Positions 35,300-41,437 of a DNA stretch of 41,437 bases are shown in pieces. The notes under the pieces were generated by a model, which made no database searches, was not told the origin of the DNA, and saw only the letters and a program-made list of their open reading frames with translations. Every line of letters starts with the position of its first letter. The stretch's first letter is position 1. Source of the stretch: Flammeovirgaceae bacterium (GTDB lineage: Bacteria; Bacteroidota; Bacteroidia; Cytophagales; Cyclobacteriaceae); the NCBI GenBank assembly GCA_023251155.1, contig JAHEZH010000041.1:1-41437 (forward strand), in the 5' to 3' direction. Position numbers and translations under genes: made by a program.

Positions 35300-36361
35300 T
35301 TACCATCCGGTATTGCTATCATCCGCTTCTAATGTTGGATCAAACGCCCAGATATCATCGAAGCGACTTGCTGAACTTCTTCCTGTAGTGATGTAACCAA
35401 TGTTACCCACAGAGAATCCAACGGCTGCCTCACGGGCAGATCCTTCAAAGGAGGTCATCTGTACCCATACATCGTCAGTTGTATTGTACTGCCACACATT
35501 ACTTAGCGCGCTTGAGTAAGTTCCCGTTGCCAGGTATCCGTATCCATTGATTACGAAAGTAGATGCATACGAGCGCTGAAGAATATAATCATAGCTGTTA
35601 TCATCATTCGTATTTACATCCTGGAGTGCATACTTCTCTTTCCAGATATCTTCTTCCGGATTGTACGCCCAGAAATCACTTGGATAAAGTCCATTGTTGG
35701 TACCACCACCCAGATAAACGGTACCATTGATCACAAAGGTGAATGCATTTGAACGTTTCGATCCGCCAATACTTACCTTTTGTGTCCATGTGCCTTGTGC
35801 TCCGTTGGTAGGATCAAACTCCCACCAGTCTTTCAGGTCATTGCCATCATAACCAGAGCCTATAAATCCTTTATTTTTGACGGAAGCCGCAACGGCACCG
35901 TAGCGGGCGGAGCCGGCAAAGTCCGCCACTCGTCTCCATGAATCTGTAGTAGGATCGTACTCATAAAAATCCTTCAGGCGATTGGTACCATCATAGCCAG
36001 TACCCACATATCCCTTACCATTGGCGCTAAAAGCAACGGCACTGTTTCGCGCTGCACCCGGGAACACGGCACGCTTATACCATGTATTTTTTACGGCATC
36101 ATATTCCCAAAAATCAGTAAGGCGATTAGTACCATCAAAGCCAGTACCTATAAACACGCGTTCACCAATGGTAAACGACACCGCACCACTTCGACCTACA
36201 CCTTCAAAATCAGATCTCTTTACCCAGTCTCCGACAATATCATCTGTAGTTTCAGAATCATTACATGCTCCAACCAAAAAGATAAAGGCAAATGCAGCGA
36301 CTGTAACCAGCCATCGGGGTGCTCCATTTTTCATTTTCCGTGTTCTCATTTGTATGTTCAT
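35300..36361 (-). CDS. Kelch-repeat lipoprotein (six-bladed beta propeller)
   Basis: This 353-residue lipoprotein has lipobox LVGAC (C33) followed by NDSE. Starts at M5 or M10 are also possible; M10 gives a more usual leader length. The body has about six Kelch blades, each about 50 residues, with the recurring pattern R-x-x-A-V-x-F/S, GYVGTGYDG and W-x-Y-D (for example YVGTGYDGTNRLKDFYEYD). A six- or seven-bladed propeller for protein or glycan binding is expected. It is 6 bp downstream of the DUF4270 gene and thus in its operon. Acidic residues after the lipobox Cys suggest surface exposure. Confidence 0.9.
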   Translation of the reverse strand: MNIQMRTRKMKNGAPRWLVTVAAFAFIFLVGACNDSETTDDIVGDWVKRSDFEGVGRSGAVSFTIGERVFIGTGFDGTNRLTDFWEYDAVKNTWYKRAVFPGAARNSAVAFSANGKGYVGTGYDGTNRLKDFYEYDPTTDSWRRVADFAGSARYGAVAASVKNKGFIGSGYDGNDLKDWWEFDPTNGAQGTWTQKVSIGGSKRSNAFTFVINGTVYLGGGTNNGLYPSDFWAYNPEEDIWKEKYALQDVNTNDDNSYDYILQRSYASTFVINGYGYLATGTYSSALSNVWQYNTTDDVWVQMTSFEGSAREAAVGFSVGNIGYITTGRSSASRFDDIWAFDPTLEADDSNTGW

Positions 36362-36367
36362 TAAGTA

Positions 36368-37771
36368 TTAGTACGTTGAATAATATATTTTCAATTTGAT
36401 TTTGGAATTGGATGTCTTACCCGTGCCGATACGCACTTTCGTAATTTCATTTTCGAAACTCGCTGCTGTGGTCCCCAACAAAATAGAATAAGGAGGCACA
36501 GTATTCTTCTTCAGTATAGAAGACATGTAGGTAGTGAACAAAAATGTATACGATGCCGTATTCTCGTATTCATCATCACTGACCAGTGTTGCCGTCTGGG
36601 GAGCTGTGGTACTTGATTCGCTAAGTATCTGCCCAATGGGTACGTTGGTTGTGTTCGTGTAATACAGCGAAAGCGTCTTTGGCAGATTACTGGCTGATGA
36701 ATTATCCAGCTCTGGTACTACCAGTAAGTTGGCTTGTATCAAAATCAAATTGTTTTCCACTTCAAAAATCTTGCTCAGGTAAGGGAATTCAATCTTGGTC
36801 ATCAAGCCGCCACCTGCTTGCACAAATGTTTCATTGTTGGTTTGTTCGCTGGGCAATGGTTTGAAGGGAACAGCTGTACTCAACAAGGTTCCTGATCGAT
36901 CAGTCACGATCTGGTTGAACTGAAGTGTTGAGTTATAAATCGTAAAATCAAAATACTTCTTCACATCCAGATCGGAGGTAGCACCCAGCGTGCGGTAATA
37001 GATACGTAAGTGGGCAGTGGCCGATGCAAAACCGATTGCCGCAGCGGCAGGAGAAGCCGTAGAAGTAATTTTCAATCCCTTGAAGTAAGCATCAAAGGCG
37101 GCATCAGAAGCGATGTCCTGATCATCTACTTTTTTCATCGCAAACCAGTCTTTACCCAGTTGATCACTGAGCCGGATCGAAATCGAATCTTTGGATATGG
37201 GACGAGGATAATAGGTCACACTACCCAAAGCAACCCCATAATCCGGTATGGAACTGCTGTTGTATAGCGTGCCGGCTCCATAGAAATAAGAATAAGGTAT
37301 ATCATCATACACGTACCCATCTTTCTTGGTACGCCCCACAATGTCTTTCTTTAGCTGAGTAACAGTGATCTTCTGCGCTTGTGTAGTGTCACCATAGTAA
37401 TAATCATCATACTTGAGAATCAACGCCATGGAATCAAACACTGCATTATCTTCGAGCGACCAGGAAGCAGGTGCAATACTCAGGTAAGAAGAGGCGGATA
37501 CCTTACCGATTTTAGGATCAAAATAATGGCCCACCAAGATGCGGCCTGAGCCGGAAGTTTTGATAGAGTCCATCAGCACAGTAGAAACCTTTACGGTGAA
37601 GGTATCCAGGGATACCACTTTATAATTAGTGGTGTTCTTTGAAAAACCAATCGTATTGGTATTCTCTTCTTCCGAGCAACTCATCACCAGCTGACCGGCA
37701 ACGAAAAGCACGAAGAGAAAATAGGCACGGTTAAACCATTGATCTATTTTATTCATTCTGTTATTGTCCAT
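36368..37771 (-). CDS. DUF4270 family lipoprotein
   Basis: This 467-residue lipoprotein has lipobox VMSC (C32) followed by SEEE, an acidic +2 to +4 segment typical of surface-exposed Bacteroidota lipoproteins. DUF4270 features are SLDTFTVKVSTVLMDSIKTS near the start, GRILVGHYFDPKIGKVSASS, and many Tyr-rich strands (YDDYYYGDT, YYPRPI). Function of DUF4270 is unknown; it is found in Bacteroidota and is thought to be envelope-associated. The middle gene of a tight block: 9 bp after the CpxP-like gene and 6 bp before the Kelch gene. A start at M6 is also possible. Confidence 0.85.
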   Translation of the reverse strand: MDNNRMNKIDQWFNRAYFLFVLFVAGQLVMSCSEEENTNTIGFSKNTTNYKVVSLDTFTVKVSTVLMDSIKTSGSGRILVGHYFDPKIGKVSASSYLSIAPASWSLEDNAVFDSMALILKYDDYYYGDTTQAQKITVTQLKKDIVGRTKKDGYVYDDIPYSYFYGAGTLYNSSSIPDYGVALGSVTYYPRPISKDSISIRLSDQLGKDWFAMKKVDDQDIASDAAFDAYFKGLKITSTASPAAAAIGFASATAHLRIYYRTLGATSDLDVKKYFDFTIYNSTLQFNQIVTDRSGTLLSTAVPFKPLPSEQTNNETFVQAGGGLMTKIEFPYLSKIFEVENNLILIQANLLVVPELDNSSASNLPKTLSLYYTNTTNVPIGQILSESSTTAPQTATLVSDDEYENTASYTFLFTTYMSSILKKNTVPPYSILLGTTAASFENEITKVRIGTGKTSNSKIKLKIYYSTY

Positions 37772-37780
37772 TACCCTTCT

Positions 37781-38179
37781 CTATTCAAAAAAGGACGTTA
37801 CCTTATTTACTTCCAGTTCTTGCTGACAGGGGGCGGCTATCTTTTTCCACTTTTTCTGTTGCCGGGCACTCATGGTTTCCCATAACTGCCTGTTTCTATC
37901 GAACCAGCATTGCGCAAAGGCAGAACGGAGTGCGTTCCTATCGTCACTCTTTTCTCTAAATGCCATCAGCAGGTGATCATAAAATTCCTTATTGATCTCC
38001 TGCATACGCAGGCATTGAGATCCATTCAACCGCAGCTCATCTCTCCAGAAAGAAGGATCGAAAAGAATAGGTGTTACCTTTGCGGATAGCTGCTCCTGTG
38101 CTTGGCTATTCCTCCCCATCATCAATAGAAAAAGAAGAACGATAGCGCTCATGCCATTTTGAAAATTCATCACCTTCAT
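37781..38179 (-). CDS. CpxP/Spy-like secreted protein heading the DUF4270/Kelch operon
   Basis: It has 132 residues from the ATG at 38179; the frame is open a further 22 codons upstream, but only this start (or the ATG at 38170) places a signal peptide (SAIVLLFLLMMGRNSQAQ) at the N-terminus. The mature part is helical and charged: WRDELRLNGSQCLRMQEINK, MAFREKSDDRNALRSAF and LWETMSARQQKKWKKI. This pattern resembles CpxP/Spy/LTxxQ proteins with two conserved-looking Cys residues (SQCLR and AQCWF) plus one near the end. It is 9 bp upstream of the DUF4270 gene. Function is unknown; a periplasmic chaperone or sensor role is a guess. Confidence 0.6.
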   Translation of the reverse strand: MKVMNFQNGMSAIVLLFLLMMGRNSQAQEQLSAKVTPILFDPSFWRDELRLNGSQCLRMQEINKEFYDHLLMAFREKSDDRNALRSAFAQCWFDRNRQLWETMSARQQKKWKKIAAPCQQELEVNKVTSFFE

Positions 38180-38534
38180 GCCTGGGTCACTGACCGAATA
38201 GTTTAAAAAACAGGGTGAAGCGCTCCACCCGATGTCCCCCGACATAAAACCCCAATCTGCTTCACCACTTCAACCCTGTTTTTATTTTCACACGTCCGTT
38301 AGACATATCAAAAGTCAATGAAGATTAATGGGATTAAAAAAAAAATCAACCAACACCCTGTATAATTCCACCAACGCGGACACCGCATAAATCAAGATGA
38401 TACCGATGATCAGCGGTATTTTTATGGTAAAATCGCTGACACATAGAAGTAGCCGCCACATTCATTGATCTTTTCAATTGATTAGTAGAAGAGTTGCCGA
38501 TTTGCTTTAAAAAGGAATTACCTTTGAATGAGGT
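38180..38534. other. Divergent control region between the surface operon and LytS
   Basis: No gene is supported in this 355-bp stretch. It must contain the promoter of the reverse-strand surface operon, which I could not place, and the LytS promoter at 38519-38526. An A-run of ten lies at about 38336-38345. Confidence 0.45.
38494..38526 (+). promoter_or_regulatory. Promoter of the LytS/LytTR operon
   Basis: TACCTTTG (38519-38526) matches the -7 consensus exactly. A TTG at 38494-38496 sits 22 bp before it and a TTTG at 38501-38504 sits 14 bp before it; either may be the -33 element. The ATG at 38535 is only 8 bp beyond the -7 element, so the mRNA leader should be a few bases or none. Confidence 0.5.
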
Positions 38535-39605
38535 ATGAGCAAAAGAGTCATCGTCATAGGCCACATTATATTCTGGATAGCGTATGCGGTTATCCTTTAT
38601 TCTGTGTTCTATTCCCTTTTCTCGGCTCGGGCGCAGGAGCCATCAGCATGGCGACCCACGTTGCTCTTTCTTACCCTGCATATACCGATTGCCTATTTTA
38701 ATATGCAGTTTCTCATTCCGAAATTTTATCTGAAGAAGAGATACCTGCTCTACTCTTTAATCTGTATCGCGCTGATTGCCGGTACGGTAGTCATCTTCCA
38801 AAGCACGCTCTCTGAATTCATAGGCCCTCCGCCCAACCGGGCTAACTTTGTACCACCACCGGGATTTAATCCGGCTCACAATCCGGATCGTCCACCGGCA
38901 GGGTTTCGCTTTCGCGGATTTATGGAATTGTCTATGTCTCTCTCCGTGTTGCTGCTTTCTTCGGTTCTGAAAATATCGCAGATTGCCAATCGCAAAGAGC
39001 GCGAGACCGAACTGCTACGAAGTGAGAATTTCAATTCAGAACTGAAGTTTCTAAAATCGCAGATCAATCCACATTTTTTGTTCAACACGTTAAATAACAT
39101 CTATGCGTTGTCGCTTTTAAAGTCGGATAAGACACCGGATACCGTGCTGCGCTTGTCGGAGATGCTGCGCTATGTATTATATGAATGCAGCATCACTGAA
39201 AAAGTGCCCATCTCCAAAGAAGTCATTTACATCCGGAATTACATCACGCTTCAGTTACTTCGCGACAGCAATATCAGGAACGTGACGTTTACCAGTGAAA
39301 TTGACCGTGATGTGGAAGTAGCTCCGATGCTTTTTATTCCGTTCGTAGAGAATGCGTTCAAGCACAGCAAAATTGAAAACATCACCGAAGGCTGGATCAA
39401 CATCACGCTGAAAGCCAAATCAAATGATGTGGTACTGGTAGTTGAAAACAGCAAGCCACGCATGGATTCCAAAAAAGACGGTACCGGAGGAATTGGCATT
39501 GAGAACGTCAATAAACGACTAAAACTTCTCTATCCGGGAAACCATTTCCTGGAAGTAAAACAAAACGAAACCACCTATAGCGTAAGCCTCGAACTACTGG
39601 TATAA
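38535..39605 (+). CDS. LytS-type sensor histidine kinase
   Basis: This 356-residue membrane kinase signals to the LytTR regulator encoded next. There are about four hydrophobic helices in residues 5-150. Between helices 3 and 4 lies a proline-rich external loop with ten prolines in residues 98-121. The His_kinase domain has the phosphoacceptor H180 in KSQINPHFLFNTLNNIYALS, followed by an ATPase region with FVENAFKHS (N box) and GTGGIGIENVNKRL (G box). The regulator follows 28 bp downstream and a P-loop gene after that, so all three are probably one operon. The stimulus is unknown. Confidence 0.93.
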   Translation: MSKRVIVIGHIIFWIAYAVILYSVFYSLFSARAQEPSAWRPTLLFLTLHIPIAYFNMQFLIPKFYLKKRYLLYSLICIALIAGTVVIFQSTLSEFIGPPPNRANFVPPPGFNPAHNPDRPPAGFRFRGFMELSMSLSVLLLSSVLKISQIANRKERETELLRSENFNSELKFLKSQINPHFLFNTLNNIYALSLLKSDKTPDTVLRLSEMLRYVLYECSITEKVPISKEVIYIRNYITLQLLRDSNIRNVTFTSEIDRDVEVAPMLFIPFVENAFKHSKIENITEGWINITLKAKSNDVVLVVENSKPRMDSKKDGTGGIGIENVNKRLKLLYPGNHFLEVKQNETTYSVSLELLV

Positions 39606-39633
39606 ACTATTCACCAGCCAAAGCTGATCACCT

Positions 39634-40323
39634 ATGAAAATAAAATGTGCTTTAATTGACGATGAAGAATTAGCAAGAGCTTTACTTGAGCAGTTTATTT
39701 CAAAAGTGCCGCAACTGGAATTAGTCGGTCAGTATAAAAACCCGCTGGAGTTCCTTGATCTGTCGAATGAAAATAAAGTGGATCTGCTTTTTCTTGACAT
39801 CCAGATGCCGGAGATTACCGGAACAGAATTCCTGAAATCACTTCGCGAAAAGCCGGTAGTGGTGTTCACTACCGCTTACCCCGAATATGCCCTGGAAGGT
39901 TATCAACTGGATGTAGCTGACTACCTGGTAAAACCTTTTTCATTGGATCGGTTCCTGCACAGCGTTCAAAAAGTATCCCAACTGATCAACCAGCGACAGG
40001 CGCCTGTTTCCGATCTGCTCGTCATCAATGCCGGGCACAAAACCTTTCGCGTGAATGCGCATGATATCCTATACATTGAAGGATTGCGCGAATACGTTTC
40101 TTATTATACCAGCGATGGTCAGCGCATTGTCGCCCTGGAATCGTTAAAGAAACTGGAAGAAGAAATTTTACCTAAGGACAAATTCATCCGTGTACATAAA
40201 TCGTACATCATCAATATCAACCGGGCCAAAGTGATTGAAGGCAATACCATTTCCATCGGTGATAAAAAGATACCGATTGGCGCCAGCTACAAAGAAGCTA
40301 CGATCAAGCGATTGATCGGTTAA
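39634..40323 (+). CDS. LytTR-family response regulator
   Basis: This 229-residue regulator has a receiver domain with phosphoacceptor D55 (LLFLDIQMPEITG), acidic pair D9-D10, T79/T80, and K100 (DYLVKPFS). The C-terminal LytTR DNA-binding domain (about 126-229) shows DILYIEGLREYVSYYT, FIRVHKSYIININRAKV and the usual PIGASYK ending. It is the cognate regulator of the preceding LytS kinase by adjacency. The regulon is unknown; the divergent surface operon at 37781-38179 is a natural candidate target. Its stop is followed after 13 bp by a GTG start of the next gene. Confidence 0.95.
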   Translation: MKIKCALIDDEELARALLEQFISKVPQLELVGQYKNPLEFLDLSNENKVDLLFLDIQMPEITGTEFLKSLREKPVVVFTTAYPEYALEGYQLDVADYLVKPFSLDRFLHSVQKVSQLINQRQAPVSDLLVINAGHKTFRVNAHDILYIEGLREYVSYYTSDGQRIVALESLKKLEEEILPKDKFIRVHKSYIININRAKVIEGNTISIGDKKIPIGASYKEATIKRLIG

Positions 40324-40336
40324 TCATTTCAACGCG

Positions 40337-40876
40337 GTGAGACTTCATATCTTCGGAGCATCGGGCAGCGGAGTAACTACACTGGGAAGAGCGTTATCTC
40401 AGGAGTTAAGAATTCCTTATTTTGACAGTGATGATTATTTCTGGAAGAAATCGGATCCCCCCTTCTTACTAAGGCAAAATGCTGCCGAGCGTAATGCGTT
40501 GATCAATGACGATTTAAAAGCAAATCACTGGATATTCGGAGGATCATCGATGAATTGGGGAAACGAATTTCCTGAGTTTGACCTGATTGTTTTTCTATGG
40601 ATTCCTGCTGATATTCGAATTCAGCGATTGAAGCAAAGAGAATGGGAAAGATACGGTGAAGTGATCTATACCCAGCCCGAAAGAAACAAGCAGTTTAATG
40701 AATTCATTGCGTGGGCAGCCGATTATGATACCAACACCGGCATCTCCAACCGAACATTGGATGCGCATGAAAAATGGTTGCTGACAAAGAGAGACACACC
40801 CATCATTGAATTGAGAGGTGATCTAAGTGTTGAGGAGAGAGTAACTATTATTAAGAAAAGGCTTAAACTTATTTAA
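40337..40876 (+). CDS. P-loop nucleotide kinase-like protein with altered Walker A
   Basis: This 179-residue protein starts with GTG. The N-terminal FGASGSGVTTLG (residues 6-17) matches a P-loop kinase motif but has Val13 where Walker A has Lys; the related small kinase-like proteins with GASGSGT(T/S)TL behave the same way, so this is a family trait rather than a mutation. Other features are IPYFDSDDYFWKK (nucleoside-monophosphate-kinase-like substrate site), IFGGSSMNWG and FDLIVFLWIPADIRIQRLKQRE (the lid region). Substrate is unknown. It lies 13 bp after the LytTR gene and is probably in that operon. Confidence 0.82.
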   Translation: MRLHIFGASGSGVTTLGRALSQELRIPYFDSDDYFWKKSDPPFLLRQNAAERNALINDDLKANHWIFGGSSMNWGNEFPEFDLIVFLWIPADIRIQRLKQREWERYGEVIYTQPERNKQFNEFIAWAADYDTNTGISNRTLDAHEKWLLTKRDTPIIELRGDLSVEERVTIIKKRLKLI

Positions 40877-40991
40877 TAAGCAAGTAACGAAACAGGCCCT
40901 TATCCAATACTTAAAATAATAACGTGATTAGTATCAGTAAGCTGTTCTAAATTCTCTCTTAATAAATTAATTCCATCCAGTTCTGCCTCAG

Positions 40992-41396
40992 CTAATTCAG
41001 ATCATCATTTTCAGAAAAACCTTTATTAAATTCAATCAGCTCAGCTAAAGAAAAATGCTGTGAATCTAGTCCATTCCAGTAGGCCTTCTTTTGTTCGAAT
41101 GAAAACAGAAATGTCGCATTCCCGCGCTTCTTAGAAATCTCGTTAGAAATATTTTCGTGTTCACCTTTAAGCAGATGGATACCTTTATGCTCGTCGAGAA
41201 AAATAAAAAGATCGGCGAAGACATAGCCGGATCCATTGAAGTCTTTCAACCGTTTTGAATTATTGTCGAGGAAATTCCAGTAATTATCAATTACCTTTTT
41301 GCTAAATAATTTCTTCTCTACTTTAATCTCGGCAACAGATCGAAGTGCTTCTAATTTCGAAACTTCAATACGTCTAAACGCTGCAATGGCTGCCAT
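40992..41396 (-). CDS. Unknown protein (134 aa)
   Basis: I do not recognize this protein. It is soluble, charged and Lys/Glu-rich, with no signal peptide or membrane segment. Features include RSVAEIKVEKKLFSKKVID, VFADLFIFLDEHKGIHLL and SFEQKKAYWNGLDSQHFSLA. The ATG at 41396 is the longest start in frame; what lies upstream is cut by the window edge. The LytTR-operon P-loop gene ends 115 bp away on the other strand. No terminator was seen in that gap. Confidence 0.5.
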   Translation of the reverse strand: MAAIAAFRRIEVSKLEALRSVAEIKVEKKLFSKKVIDNYWNFLDNNSKRLKDFNGSGYVFADLFIFLDEHKGIHLLKGEHENISNEISKKRGNATFLFSFEQKKAYWNGLDSQHFSLAELIEFNKGFSENDDLN

Positions 41397-41437
41397 CTGA
41401 ATAACTAAGCTGAATTTCGTGCGGCATTAATAATTCC

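Noticed and set aside
1-41437. Mobile elements, CRISPR arrays, phage genes, restriction or defence systems.
   Set aside because: I saw no transposase, integrase, direct-repeat array or defence-type gene. Coding style looks even across the window.

Overview
The window reads as ordinary chromosome from a Bacteroidota bacterium, most likely a Cytophagales-type organism (lineage inferred, not proven). Supporting signs are: several TAnnTTTG -7 elements and almost no Shine-Dalgarno sequences; a secreted M43 metalloprotease ending in a type IX secretion (T9SS) type A sorting domain; a DUF4270 lipoprotein; several lipoproteins with charged residues after the lipobox Cys; and LytS/LytTR signalling. 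I see no tRNA, rRNA, CRISPR array, insertion sequence, integrase or phage gene.

Layout. 1-2.7 kb: two divergent class V aminotransferase-fold PLP enzymes, one with a Tat-like leader and cut by the window edge. 2.7-7.3 kb: GH29 alpha-L-fucosidase lipoprotein, guanine deaminase, a histidine-kinase-like membrane protein that lacks its ATPase domain, a 698-bp gene-free stretch, a small unknown protein and an alpha/beta hydrolase. 7.4-9.1 kb: a SET-domain protein directly upstream of HU, then a YD-repeat-like lipoprotein. 9.2-15.6 kb: fused isobutyryl-CoA mutase (IcmF) and a two-domain M16 peptidase, each followed by a strong terminator. 15.7-18.6 kb: two paralogous secreted proteins, a LON substrate-binding-domain protein and apt. 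18.8-24.4 kb: an ABC ATPase/permease pair, hutI with a barrel-like outer membrane protein, and a HAMP-GAF-coil sensor. 24.5-28.7 kb: a TPR plus periplasmic-binding-fold protein, guaA, a previously uncalled 35-residue membrane protein, and a stand-alone RluA-associated N-terminal domain. 28.9-32.1 kb: a small secreted protein, a DUF4442 hotdog protein, an M28 peptidase and a CpxP/Spy-like protein. 32.2-38.2 kb: a cell-surface block of M43 protease, Kelch lipoprotein, DUF4270 lipoprotein and a second CpxP/Spy-like protein. 38.5-40.9 kb: LytS kinase, LytTR regulator and a P-loop kinase-like protein lacking the Walker A lysine. 41 kb: one unknown protein.

How the genes fit together. Most of the window is housekeeping and envelope functions in short transcription units. 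Tight spacing (6-9 bp gaps or 4-bp overlaps) links the CpxP-like, DUF4270 and Kelch genes; the outer membrane protein and hutI; guaA and the TPR/binding-fold gene; the RluA N-terminal domain gene and the 35-residue membrane protein; and the ABC pair. The least explained items are the ATGA-coupled 35-residue membrane protein beside an orphan RluA-associated domain, the SET/HU neighbour pair, the phosphoacceptor-only kinase-like protein, and the CpxP-like/DUF4270/Kelch/M43 surface block. I found no clear evidence of a defence or mobile system.
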